DNA of 41,388 bases from Candidatus Blackburnbacteria bacterium RIFCSPHIGHO2_01_FULL_43_15b (GCA_001816385.1 MHBW01000003.1:12506-53893), one strand, 5' to 3'. Shown: positions 31,492-39,087, counted from the first letter of the stretch. Numbers and translations: made by a program. Notes: generated by a model from the letters alone, not told the origin.

Positions 31492-31918
31492 TGACAACAG
31501 TGCTGGAAGTGTGGTTATAGACTCTGATACAATCATTGGTCTAATACACAATGACGATGCACTGCATGAACGTTGCACAAAGATTCTTAAGTTTCTAAAA
31601 GTCAATAATTCAGATATTTTTGCTCCATATGCCATTATTTTGGAAGCCGCTACTACTCTGGCCAAAGATAAAATGGTTAAGCGTCCTGACTTAGCTGCTA
31701 AATTGCTTAAAATTTACAAAAACCTCGGAAGTCCACTCGAAGGTAAAAATGAGCAAACCTTAACTGGTGATATCTATAATCCAAAAACCTCCAAGAAAAA
31801 CTCTCCTTTTGATTTTTATGTTCTTGCCTGCGCCCGCGCAAACAACATCAAAACAGTTTTCTCATTTGATTCGTTTTACAAGAAAAATGGCTTGATCTTG
31901 GCTGAAGCTCTACTCTAA
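31469..31918 (+). CDS. PIN-domain (VapC-like) toxin 1
   Basis: Up to 149 aa from ATG 31469; a later start at GTG 31511 (VVIDSDT) is possible because the first ~14 residues are poor in structure. The PIN acidic residues are visible: VIDSDTIIGLIHND, YAIILEAATTLAK, SPFDFYVLACARANNIK and VFSFDSFY. VapC-type toxins are Mg-dependent ribonucleases that often cleave tRNA or rRNA. It is paired with the Phd/YefM-type antitoxin. Its 3' end is 8 bp from the convergent rpoD stop. Confidence 0.83.
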   Translation: MTSIPGNDDNSAGSVVIDSDTIIGLIHNDDALHERCTKILKFLKVNNSDIFAPYAIILEAATTLAKDKMVKRPDLAAKLLKIYKNLGSPLEGKNEQTLTGDIYNPKTSKKNSPFDFYVLACARANNIKTVFSFDSFYKKNGLILAEALL

Positions 31919-31926
31919 TTCATTAT

Positions 31927-33018
31927 TTATTCCAAATAATCCTGAAGTTTCTTGCGGCGGGAGGGGTGTTTTAATTTTCTTAATGCCTTGGCTTCAATTT
32001 GGCGAATACGTTCGCGGGTCACGCCAAACTCGCGCCCCACTTCTTCCAAGGTCATTGGTTTTGAACCATTCAAACCAAAACGTAGACGCAAAACTTTTGC
32101 TTCACGATCTGATAAGCTTCCCAAAACTTCCTCTAGGCTTTCCTTTAAGAGCTCACGGGATGCTTGGTCAACCGGTGAAGGTTGTCTTGTGTCTTCAATA
32201 AAATCTCCCAGGAAGGAGTCTTCATCGTCCCCAACTTTGGCATCAATGGAAGTAACCTCTTGAGCAATCTTGAAAATCTCCCGAACGCGATCGGCCGTAA
32301 GTTCTAATTCTCCGCCAATTTCCTCAGCTGTCGGCTCCCTACCCAATTCCTGCATCAAGCGACGGGAAGTGTGGAAAAGCTTATTGATCGTCTCCACCAT
32401 ATGAACCGGAATACGAATGGTTCGGGCCTGGTCTGCAATTGCGCGGGTTATGGCTTGGCGAATCCACCATGTAGCATACGTTGAGAACTTGTAACCTTTT
32501 CTCCAATCATATTTTTCAACCGCTCGGATAAGACCCTGGTTGCCTTCCTGAATAAGATCCAAAAGAGTTAAACCCCGCCCTACATATTTTTTAGCAATGG
32601 AAACAACAAGCCTTAAATTTGATTGGGTAAGAACCTCTTTTGCCCTTCTTTCGCTTTTCTCTATTCTCTTGGCCAAATCAACTTCTTCTTCAGGCCCCAA
32701 AAGTCGGACGCGTCCAATTTCCCGAAGATATTGCCTGACTGGATCTGTAGAAACTCCCTCGTCAAAACGGGTCAAAGCCTCAATCTCCCGCTCAAGATCA
32801 GCCGGAGCTTTTGCTTCTTCAATCAACCCATCTTCAGTAACCGATTCAAAAACATCAATTCCGCGCGCTTGAAGTTGGAAATAAAATTCATCCAGTTCTT
32901 CCAAACGGTCTTCGGCATCAGGAAAAACATCCAAAATTTCATCCTGGGTTAAGAAACCTTGTTTCTCCCCCCGATCAAGAACCTCTTGTACTGGTTTTCT
33001 CAAAGCTTGTTGTGTCAT
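31927..33018 (-). CDS. rpoD: Primary sigma factor (sigma-70, RpoD)
   Basis: 363 aa, short for RpoD because region 1.1 is compact and the non-conserved insert is absent. Region 1.1-like N-terminus: [37 protein letters not shown]. Region 1.2: [18 protein letters not shown]. Region 2: [56 protein letters not shown]. Region 3: [16 protein letters not shown]. Region 4: [33 protein letters not shown]. It directs RNA polymerase to housekeeping promoters, which fits the TATAAT/TTGACA boxes seen here. It follows dnaG with a 60-bp gap, as in the classical macromolecular synthesis operon. Confidence 0.96.
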   Translation of the reverse strand: MTQQALRKPVQEVLDRGEKQGFLTQDEILDVFPDAEDRLEELDEFYFQLQARGIDVFESVTEDGLIEEAKAPADLEREIEALTRFDEGVSTDPVRQYLREIGRVRLLGPEEEVDLAKRIEKSERRAKEVLTQSNLRLVVSIAKKYVGRGLTLLDLIQEGNQGLIRAVEKYDWRKGYKFSTYATWWIRQAITRAIADQARTIRIPVHMVETINKLFHTSRRLMQELGREPTAEEIGGELELTADRVREIFKIAQEVTSIDAKVGDDEDSFLGDFIEDTRQPSPVDQASRELLKESLEEVLGSLSDREAKVLRLRFGLNGSKPMTLEEVGREFGVTRERIRQIEAKALRKLKHPSRRKKLQDYLE

Positions 33019-33078
33019 TTAACAAAAAGTTATCACGCTTTTTGCGCGGTCGCATGTGTATGTATGATACCACTTCTT

Positions 33079-34830
33079 TTACTCGTTCTCGAGCTTACCT
33101 AAATTCTTTGCCGCACAATCCAATTCTTCGGTTAAGATTCTCAACGTTTCCGGATCCTCTGTTGATTCTCTTTGTGCAATGTCTCTGGTTATCTGCAAAA
33201 TTCTTTCTCTCAGATCCAAAATTTCAATTTCTTTTTTAATCTCCTCGATTTCCTCTTCTATTTTCAAGCTACTGGAATCGCTGTATGCAAAAAATACTTC
33301 GCCAAAAAAGTCCCTAAGCTCTGCTGGCAAGGAGGCCGCAAATTCCCCCGGATCAAATTTATCTTTCCCCCAATTTGGCAAGGTCTGAGCCAGCCTTAAA
33401 GCTTTATTAGTTTTGAATACCCCATCAAACTTTTCTAAATTTGGAGACTGTAAAATTAGCCCCAGAAGGGTTTCTTCCAAAATTTCTCTTCGAGATTTTT
33501 CTTCCATCTTTGCCGGGATACTTTCTCCTCCTTGTTGGGTAAAAGCTGCCTGGTGTTTCCTAACCTGCCTGACAACTGCTTCCTCTGGTACGCCAAGTCG
33601 ACCAGCTACTGTTTTCATGCAAGATGCTTTAACAATTTCGTCTTCAATCCCAGCCAATATCGGAGATAGCTCGCGGCTTATTTTTTCTTTTCCCTCTGTA
33701 GTTTGAGCATCAAATTTTGAAAAAGCAGTTCTTATCAAAAAATCGTAAATGCCCTCTCCTTCTTTGACAACTTTTTCCCAGCCTTCCGGATCCGAGCGGG
33801 CAAAATCATCAGGGTCCTTTGCCCCATCTCCCATTTTGACAACTCGAATATCAACACCCGCTTTTTTTAAGATATCTATCCCGCGCCTTGCGGCTTGATC
33901 TCCCGCAAAATCTGCGTCCAGTGCTAAATAAACTTGAGAGCAAAACCTGCTAACAAGCTGTGCCTGCTCCGGAGTGAAGGCCGAACCTTTGATGGCAACA
34001 ACATTTTTTACCCCTGCCTGATAAGAAGACAAAAGGTCAAACTCCCCCTCGACAACAATGGCAAATCCGGCTTTTTTAATATCCTGTTTGGTAATGTTTA
34101 AACCAAACAAATTGTTACCCTTTTTATAAACCAAAGTGTCGGGACTATTTATATATTTTGCTATTTCTCCCCCGTCTTTTATAACTCTTCCAGAAAACCC
34201 CAAAATGTTTCCGTAATGGTCTGATAATGGAAAAATCACCCGTCCGCGAAAACGATCAAAATACTGGCCATTGCGCAAAACAGACAAGCCCGCCTTGACA
34301 ATTATTTCCGGTTTGTATCCTCTCTTTTTGCCCAGAAAGTTAAAAAGTGTGTCAGATCTGTCCGGTGCAAAACCAATTTTAAAAAGCTTAACTGTTTCTA
34401 AAGTTATCCCCCTGTTGGCTAAATATTGCCGCGCCACCTCTCCCAAGGGGTGTTCAGCTAATAAATAGTGGTAAAACTCAGCGGTTAAAAAATTTACTTT
34501 GTAAAGCTCTTCCTTTTCTTCATATCCGGCAAAGCCCCCAAGAGGGCGCAGCTTAACTCCTGCCCTGTCAGCCAAGATTTTTAAGGCTTGGGGAAAATCA
34601 ATTTTTTCGTAGTCTTCCAAAAATTTATAAACGTCCCCTCCGACGGAACATCCAAAACATTTAAAAATTTGAAGCTCCTGGGAAACCATAAAAGAGGGAG
34701 TTTTTTCACCATGAAAGGGGCAAAGACCTTTGTAGTTTCTCCCGGCTTTTTTTAAATCAACATATTCGCCAATAATTTCCACAATGTCTGTCTTGCGCTT
34801 TATTTCTTCGATTTGATTATCTGGAGCCAT
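33079..34830 (-). CDS. dnaG: DNA primase
   Basis: 583 aa from ATG 34830 (MAPDNQIEEIKRKTDIVEIIGEYV). The ORF-track start at 34905 adds 25 unrelated residues and lies upstream of the TATACT box. The zinc-binding domain is YKGLCPFHGEKTPSFMVSQELQIFKCFGCSVGGDVYKF (CHCC). The catalytic core has TOPRIM motifs VVVEGEFDLLSSYQAG and YLALDADFAGDQAARRG. The C-terminal helicase-binding region is shorter and less conserved. It synthesises RNA primers at replication forks. It precedes rpoD on the same strand and follows toxin pair 2. Confidence 0.95.
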   Translation of the reverse strand: MAPDNQIEEIKRKTDIVEIIGEYVDLKKAGRNYKGLCPFHGEKTPSFMVSQELQIFKCFGCSVGGDVYKFLEDYEKIDFPQALKILADRAGVKLRPLGGFAGYEEKEELYKVNFLTAEFYHYLLAEHPLGEVARQYLANRGITLETVKLFKIGFAPDRSDTLFNFLGKKRGYKPEIIVKAGLSVLRNGQYFDRFRGRVIFPLSDHYGNILGFSGRVIKDGGEIAKYINSPDTLVYKKGNNLFGLNITKQDIKKAGFAIVVEGEFDLLSSYQAGVKNVVAIKGSAFTPEQAQLVSRFCSQVYLALDADFAGDQAARRGIDILKKAGVDIRVVKMGDGAKDPDDFARSDPEGWEKVVKEGEGIYDFLIRTAFSKFDAQTTEGKEKISRELSPILAGIEDEIVKASCMKTVAGRLGVPEEAVVRQVRKHQAAFTQQGGESIPAKMEEKSRREILEETLLGLILQSPNLEKFDGVFKTNKALRLAQTLPNWGKDKFDPGEFAASLPAELRDFFGEVFFAYSDSSSLKIEEEIEEIKKEIEILDLRERILQITRDIAQRESTEDPETLRILTEELDCAAKNLGKLENE

Positions 34831-34840
34831 TTGTAAGTGA

Positions 34841-34846
34841 AGTATA
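34841..34846 (-). promoter_or_regulatory. -10 element (TATACT) of dnaG
   Basis: On the minus strand, TATACT ends 10 nt before ATG 34830. There is no Shine-Dalgarno sequence in the gap, which supports the shorter start and a near-leaderless mRNA. Confidence 0.5.
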
Positions 34847-34867
34847 CAGTGGAAGTAAAGAAGGAGG

Positions 34868-35269
34868 CTATTCACCAATCCTGCTGATGTGTGGGAACCT
34901 GTCAAAATGGGAGTCGAAAGAGTAAATCTTTTTAACTTTCTTTTTCAACACTAAGGCGGTCTGATAAGCATCGGCAAAACTAACGTTTTTTTCTTCATAA
35001 AAACCTAGCGCCTGCTCAAGAACATTCGGTTTATCAGACCTCACGTTCTCTAATTTAAGAATTGATAAAAACTTTTGGGCGATTATTGATTTGGAGAGGC
35101 TGTATGTTCGCTCAAGTGTAAACACTACTTCAAACGCAGCCATTGCACTTATGAAGACCTTGACTCGCCCACTGTTTATTGTCTCAAATATTGATCTTGC
35201 TTTTGGTGAAAATATAGGATTGTCATCAAGTATAAAACGAAGTATTACGTTTGCATCTAAAAAGATCAT
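34868..35269 (-). CDS. PIN-domain (VapC-like) toxin 2
   Basis: 133 aa with all four PIN acidic positions: MIFLDANVILRFILDD, AAFEVVFTLER, VSFADAYQTALVLK and IYSFDSHFDRF. It is predicted to be an Mg-dependent ribonuclease toxin. The start overlaps the stop of the AbrB-type antitoxin gene by 4 bp (ATGA), the usual translational coupling of such pairs. dnaG follows 37 bp downstream with its own -10. Confidence 0.88.
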   Translation of the reverse strand: MIFLDANVILRFILDDNPIFSPKARSIFETINSGRVKVFISAMAAFEVVFTLERTYSLSKSIIAQKFLSILKLENVRSDKPNVLEQALGFYEEKNVSFADAYQTALVLKKKVKKIYSFDSHFDRFPHISRIGE

Positions 35270-35571
35270 TTGTGTTTCGAGTAATTTCGCAATATCCTGC
35301 GGTCTTCTTCGGCTACACCTCGTTCAAAAGCCTCGCTTTCCCATCTAATCAGTTCCTCGCCCGTCTTAAATTTTGGAACTTTTACCCGTGGTTTGAGTGA
35401 ACCATAAAGATGCATTATGGAAGTACGTTCTGCTGTTTTGATTTTAACCTCTTTCTTTTGAGTCACTACAAACCTAACTTTGTCCCCGCTTCTTAAGCGA
35501 AGGAGGCGCCTAACTTCAACGGGTATTGTTACTTGTCCTTTTTGGGTAATAGTCGTCGCTGGAATTTGCAT
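35266..35571 (-). CDS. SpoVT/AbrB-type (VapB/MazE-like) antitoxin
   Basis: 101 aa. The N-terminal ~45 residues are a swapped-hairpin AbrB domain: TTITQKGQVTIPVEVRRLLRLRSGDKVRFVV. The C-terminal part (LKPRVKVPKFKTGEELIRWESEAFERGVAEEDRRILR) should bind and block the PIN toxin encoded next. AbrB antitoxins repress their own operon. Two GTATTAC-type palindromes frame the -10 of this promoter and are the obvious candidate operators. Confidence 0.88.
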   Translation of the reverse strand: MQIPATTITQKGQVTIPVEVRRLLRLRSGDKVRFVVTQKKEVKIKTAERTSIMHLYGSLKPRVKVPKFKTGEELIRWESEAFERGVAEEDRRILRNYSKHK

Positions 35572-35612
35572 GGTATTACCTAAATTATAGTATTACCAAA
35601 GTTTCAAGTCAA
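35572..35612 (-). promoter_or_regulatory. Promoter and paired operators of TA pair 2
   Basis: On the minus strand, TTGACT (35607-35612), a 17-bp spacer and a perfect TATAAT (35584-35589). GGTATTACC (35572-35580) and GTATTACC (35590-35597) are copies of the near-palindrome GTAnTAC, 17 bp centre to centre, on either side of the -10. This geometry suits binding of two AbrB-type dimers. Confidence 0.75.
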
Positions 35613-35637
35613 GGACTCGGAGAAAAAATGAGGGGTT

Positions 35638-35655
35638 GTACATTTTTTAATGTAC
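35638..35655. repeat. Perfect short hairpin GTACATT-tttt-AATGTAC
   Basis: A 7-bp stem with a 4-nt loop lies in the 35613-35989 spacer. No T-run follows in either direction. The rest of this spacer holds GC hairpins (CGCACGC/GCGTGCG near 35880, GGCGC/GCGCC near 35937) and the tRNA fragment at 35758; no gene is supported. Confidence 0.45.
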
Positions 35656-35757
35656 CGCACACGGCGTCTTTCACCTAATTACCTCCTTAGACGCAACAAT
35701 CCCTGACTGGAGCAACTATATTCGGATCATCTTTTGAGGTCAACTTGAGATTATTTG

Positions 35758-35776
35758 GCGGAGGGTACAGGATTCG
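35758..35776 (-). repeat. 19-nt copy of the 3' end of tRNA-Ser(GCT)
   Basis: GCGGAGGGTACAGGATTCG is identical to 38929-38947, the acceptor and T-arm end of tRNA-Ser(GCT). No tRNA can be completed here, so this is a tRNA fragment, such as an old attachment site or a duplication remnant. Confidence 0.65.
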
Positions 35777-35989
35777 CTACACATCATTTCTTCCGAGGTG
35801 TGCCGACGAACGCCACCGACTCTGCGAATGAAATGAGCGGTGTTTTTTGATTGAAGTTCGAACTTCCGCATTGCCGACCGCACGCTGGCGTGCGATTTCA
35901 AAAATGCCTTCAAAATTGCGGGAAAATACCATGCCGAGGCGCTTTGCGCCGAGGCTTCCAATCTTGATTTTTCGAAATGTGATTCTTGG

Positions 35990-36077
35990 CGGAGGAGGTG
36001 GGATTCGAACCCACGGTCACCTTGCGGCGACAACCGCTTTCGAGGCGGTCCCGTTATAACCACTTCGGTACTCCTCC
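35990..36077 (-). tRNA. tRNA-Ser (anticodon CGA)
   Basis: 88 nt, class II. The acceptor GGAGGAG pairs with CTCCTCC (discriminator G). Anticodon stem-loop ACCGC-CTCGAAA-GCGGT gives CGA. There is a long variable arm and a T-arm GTGGG-TTCGAAT-CCCAC. The 3' end of the LAGLIDADG frame overlaps its 5' 61 nt. Confidence 0.93.
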
Positions 36078-37063
36078 AGAAATCTGTTAAGTATAGCATA
36101 ATGACGCTTGTTGCTAGGCACAATTTCACCGAAAAATCTTAGTATTTCTTTTTCTCTCCGGAGCAAAACTCTATGCTTAGTAGTTAATGTGGGTGCATAA
36201 CCCAAAATTTTAAGTGCCTTAGTGATGTTTTTCTTCAAAGCAGGAGAGTAAGTAGTATAAGCGATTCCCAAATGGCCATACTTTTTATCCTTATACAAAT
36301 GATGATCGATATAAGTACACCCGTCGGTGTCCAACATTCCTCTAAGACATGCACGCAGCCAACTTTTTCGCGTATAAATCCAACTTGGAATGTCTAAACC
36401 GTTTCTTAGTTTGTCTCCAATTGGCAAACCTTTCCTGTGAAGAAATCCCACCAACCTACTACTGCTAATGCAAACCACAACAACTGACTCTTTGCAGTTT
36501 TCTCTTACCGCGACATTCACCCCAAAGAGTGCCAGCAATTGTTTCCGCAAAAACCTGGCGTATGGTTTGTCGGTTTTGATATTCAAATAAATGCTAGTTT
36601 GACTGGGAGTCAAACTTCCGTCCCCCATTAAAACTCCAATTATCTCTGCCAACTTGCAGTTAGGTTGTGGTCTTTTTATTGTATTTACATTGAAAAACTT
36701 TGTTTTCAGAAGTTTGTGTGTTTTAAGTGAGTTTCTTCCGCCTTTTCGTCTGCCCTCCAATGTGCCAAAAGGCTTATTTCCATATAACTCAAATCGCTTG
36801 CGCCATCCTAAAGATGCTCACTTATTTACATACCAATAGTCATTAACCTCTGCGGTATTTTCGGGAATGGGAACCGAGAACTTTTCGGATAAACTTTGTG
36901 CAGCAGATTTTGATATGTTGTATTTTCCACGAACCCAATCTCTAAACGTCCTACCCGAAACCTCGCATAGTTGAGCAAGTTCCTCATTCGAGAGTCCACT
37001 TGATACTCTCACTAACTGTAAAAAAGTCTTTTGGGAATCATTGGTAAAAATCAATCGAGGCAT
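36017..37063 (-). pseudogene. HTH-LAGLIDADG homing endonuclease gene interrupted by one in-frame TGA
   Basis: The track shows two ORFs (36818-37084 and 36017-36760), but they share one frame and are separated only by TGA at 36818-36820; the 19 codons after it are open (ASLGWRKRFELYGNKPFGT). Part 1, from ATG 37063, is MPRLIFTNDSQKTFLQLVRVSSGLSNEELAQLCEVSGRTFRDWVRGKYN, a helix-turn-helix DNA-binding domain. Part 2 has the two LAGLIDADG helices LAEIIGVLMGDGSL and WLRACLRGMLDTDGCTY. The last 20 codons read into tRNA-Ser(CGA). The likely history is one HTH-endonuclease protein broken by a nonsense mutation; readthrough is the alternative. TATAGT stands 6 nt before ATG 37063. Confidence 0.75.
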
Positions 37064-37094
37064 ACATTTACTATACCCAAACAAAATGCGAAGG

Positions 37095-37510
37095 TCAAGA
37101 GGCTTTTTGTAGTTTGTTTGCTTTCTCTAAAACTTCTTTTTCACTTTTAAAGGTTAATTTCTCGAACGCTGCCTCGTATGGCAGCCAAACGACTTCTTCT
37201 GTTTCCCAATCGTGACCTTCTTTTGTATCCTTTAAATATTTTACCAAGTAAAAGTCAACTTTTTTAATAACTCTCTCGCCGTTTTCGGCAAAAAAGATCG
37301 TAATCGTATCAACTTTCCCCCTAACTCTCCCTCAACCCCACCTTCTTCGCGAACTTCTCTTATAGCCGCCTCCCGGGAAGTCTCCCCCGCATCAATCCAT
37401 CCTTTGGGAAATTGCCAGCGATTTTTGCCTGTGGGCTTTATCAATAACCACTCAATGTTTGAAGAAGATTGGCGATATACGGTTCCGCCGCTTGAGAATT
37501 GCCTTTTCAA
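37095..37510 (-). pseudogene. Nudix hydrolase with a one-base frameshift at a G5 run
   Basis: From TTG 37510, which overlaps the TGA of the upstream Nudix gene, the frame reads FSSGGTVYRQSSSNIEWLLIKPTGKNRWQFPKGWIDAGETSREAAIREVREEGGVEGELGG with a perfect Nudix box (GWIDAGETSREAAIREVREEGG). At the G5 run (plus-strand C5, 37317-37321) the frame breaks. One base over, it continues as KVDTITIFFAENGERVIKKVDFYLVKYL to LEKANKLQKAS and a TGA at 37095. The restored protein would be about 138 aa, a normal length. Either a real deletion, an assembly error in the homopolymer, or a -1 ribosomal shift explains it. Confidence 0.8.
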
Positions 37511-37923
37511 TTTATTTTTGCTTCGTCCTCTCTCTTCTTGATAAGCTCTTTTAAAACATCTTTCGCCTGGGATAGTATTTTTCTCTCTTTGTCGGATCCC
37601 AACGACTTTACAATTTGGCCGTATTGTCCCCATTTTTCCCGGTGGGTTATTCTTTGTTTATCAGCAGGCGCCGACTGTTCAATAAGATAATAAATGGTTT
37701 TTGAAGAAGAACCAATTCTGCCGGATTCCTCCAAAACTTCAACAACCATTCCCTGTTCTTCCCGCAAAATCCGCAAAATCGCGCCCACGGAAGACTCTCC
37801 GCGCCTGACGGAGCCTTTTATCAATTCCCCGAACGCTTTTGAGCCGGCCTTTATCACAAGCCATTCCGCTTGTCCTCTTTTTTTTCTAAATACTGTTGCT
37901 CCTGTTGTTAATTGTTCTACCAT
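37507..37923 (-). CDS. Nudix-like protein with degenerate Nudix box
   Basis: 138 aa from ATG 37923 (MVEQLTTGATVFRKKRGQAEWLVIKAG); the ORF-track start lies two codons earlier, next to the tRNA end. The Nudix box region is GSVRRGESSVGAILRILREEQGM: G, the first E, R and the EExG end are present, but the Glu after the Arg (RE) is Ile. Mg binding and catalysis may be weakened. A long helical C-terminus follows (IVKSLGSDKERKILSQAKDVLKELIKKREDE). The start is 2 nt after the discriminator base of tRNA-Arg(GCG), so the mRNA 5' end is probably made by tRNA processing. The stop overlaps the start of the next Nudix gene. Confidence 0.65.
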   Translation of the reverse strand: MVEQLTTGATVFRKKRGQAEWLVIKAGSKAFGELIKGSVRRGESSVGAILRILREEQGMVVEVLEESGRIGSSSKTIYYLIEQSAPADKQRITHREKWGQYGQIVKSLGSDKERKILSQAKDVLKELIKKREDEAKIN

Positions 37924-37924
37924 G

Positions 37925-37998
37925 CGCACCCGATAGGATTCGAACCTACTGCCTCGACTTCCGCAAAGTCGCGCTCTGTCCAGATGAGCTACGGGTGC
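37925..37998 (-). tRNA. tRNA-Arg (anticodon GCG)
   Basis: The acceptor GCACCCG pairs with CGGGTGC (discriminator G). D-arm GCTC/GAGC. Anticodon arm CGACT-TTGCGGA-AGTCG gives GCG. T-arm GTAGG-TTCGAAT-CCTAT. Most bacteria read this box with ACG (inosine), so GCG is unusual. Confidence 0.9.
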
Positions 37999-38073
37999 AA
38001 TCTTTTTTGCATAACTTTACCTTACTTGTGCAAAAAAATTTTACGATTGTGTCGCATCCTCGCAAAACAATCG

Positions 38074-38102
38074 CAAGGTTCTCGCCATAGGCGAGGTTCT
38101 TA
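38074..38102 (-). repeat. Dispersed repeat copy C: AAGAACCT-hairpin-AGAACCTTG
   Basis: On the minus strand, AAGAACCT, the longest hairpin of the three copies (CTCGCC-tat-GGCGAG), then AGAACCTTG. It overlaps the stop codon of the 173-aa gene. It may act as its 3' end structure; no T-run follows at once. Confidence 0.6.
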
Positions 38103-38621
38103 AGCTTCTAAAGGAATCCTTTTTGACAACCATGACGCAGCTTTGTCCAAAAAAGTTGGGGCAGCTTCTTCGTTTACTAAATATTCCTGCATTATTTCTT
38201 TTATTTTTTCTCTATCCTCTGAACCGATTACAAACTCTATCCTTCCAGGCAATCTGGTTGTTTCAACTATCAAGAGTTCGCTGCCAAACCGTTCCGCCAT
38301 CCAAAATCTTGTCAACTCTTCCCAAAGATAGGTCTTCCCCACAAAAACCACGCCTCTTGTGGTTATTTTGTGCTCCACTTGCTCCGGGGCAACGCTTGAT
38401 AAAACGTAAACCAAAAAAACCAGAGAGATGATCACAACAACAGGCAAAACACCGCCAATGGTGAAAAAGATCACAGAAAGCAGGAAAGCGACCGCCAAAA
38501 TGGTGGTAAAAAATTCTCTATTCCTTTTTTTAAAGGGCCGAGCGTATGCATGCCAAGAAAAGAGCTCTTTTGTCTGGACAACAACAGTCGGAACTGGAAC
38601 AGCCAAGTCTTCCTCGGGCAT
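38100..38621 (-). CDS. Two-TM membrane protein of unknown function
   Basis: 173 aa. The soluble N-terminus (KELFSWHAYARPFKKRNREFF) is followed by two adjacent membrane helices (FFTTILAVAFLLSVIFFTIG and VLPVVVIISLVFLVYVLSSV). The C-terminal ~100 residues (VEHKITTRGVVFVGKTYLWEELTRFWMAERFGSELLIVETTRLPGRIEFVIGSEDREKIKEIMQEYL) resemble bacterial PH-like domains attached to membrane hairpins. The cytoplasmic role is unknown. It sits between tRNA-Ser(TGA) and tRNA-Arg(GCG) on the same strand and may be transcribed with them. Confidence 0.65.
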   Translation of the reverse strand: MPEEDLAVPVPTVVVQTKELFSWHAYARPFKKRNREFFTTILAVAFLLSVIFFTIGGVLPVVVIISLVFLVYVLSSVAPEQVEHKITTRGVVFVGKTYLWEELTRFWMAERFGSELLIVETTRLPGRIEFVIGSEDREKIKEIMQEYLVNEEAAPTFLDKAASWLSKRIPLEA

Positions 38622-38654
38622 GATTTATACCAGATTATATCACAGATGAGAATG

Positions 38655-38739
38655 CGGAAGGGGTGGGACTCGAACCCACAAGCCCATTGCTGAGCGCTGG
38701 TTTTCAAGACCAGTTCCTTACCATTCGGAGCACCCTTCC
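38655..38739 (-). tRNA. tRNA-Ser (anticodon TGA)
   Basis: 85 nt, class II. The acceptor GGAAGGG pairs with CCCTTCC (G discriminator). Anticodon arm CTGGT-CTTGAAA-ACCAG. Long variable arm and T-arm GTGGG-TTCGAGT-CCCAC. Confidence 0.93.
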
Positions 38740-38745
38740 ACAAAA

Positions 38746-38834
<89 letters not shown>

Positions 38835-38847
38835 AGATAATTACAGG

Positions 38848-38920
38848 CGCACTCGGGTGGATTCGAACCACCGACCTTAGGATCCGGAATCCTATGCTCT
38901 ATCCGCTGAGCTACAAGTGC
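38848..38920 (-). tRNA. tRNA-Arg (anticodon CCG)
   Basis: 73 nt. The acceptor GCACTTG pairs with CGAGTGC with one G-U. Anticodon arm TAGGA-TTCCGGA-TCCTA gives CCG. T-arm GGTGG-TTCGAAT-CCACC. Confidence 0.93.
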
Positions 38921-38929
38921 AAACAGTTG

Positions 38930-39014
38930 CGGAGGGTACAGGATTCGAACCTGTGGACGGCTATTCGCCGCCACGGCTTAGCAAGCCGCTCCATTACCGC
39001 TCTGGCAACCCTCC
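38930..39014 (-). tRNA. tRNA-Ser (anticodon GCT)
   Basis: 85 nt, class II. The acceptor GGAGGGT pairs with ACCCTCC. Anticodon arm GCGGC-TTGCTAA-GCCGT. Long variable arm (GGCGGCGAATAGCCGTC). Its 3' end is duplicated at 35758-35776. Confidence 0.93.
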
Positions 39015-39059
39015 AGGTTGCATGCATTATATCAGAAATGGTGGGTATTTTCTCCCCAC

Positions 39060-39087
39060 TTGACAGCACATGTGTTATGTGTTAACT
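39060..39087 (+). promoter_or_regulatory. Promoter of TA pair 3
   Basis: TTGACA (39060-39065), a 16-bp spacer and TTAACT (39082-39087), 10 nt before ATG 39098. The spacer contains the palindrome CACATGTG. The block TATGTGTTAACTT is identical in the promoter of TA pair 1. Confidence 0.65.

Noticed and set aside
35740-36129. 129-aa minus-strand ORF across tRNA-Ser(CGA)
   Set aside because: It crosses a complete tRNA gene and hairpins; the translation has no protein-like pattern.
36818-36820. TGA read as glycine (genetic code 25, as in Gracilibacteria/SR1)
   Set aside because: metG, the GT2 gene, the helicase-nuclease gene, the first femAB gene and others end properly in TGA, so it is a normal stop in this genome.
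36017-37084. Group I intron carrying the LAGLIDADG gene in a split tRNA
   Set aside because: The adjacent tRNA-Ser(CGA) is complete and uninterrupted, and no second exon or intron core was seen upstream.
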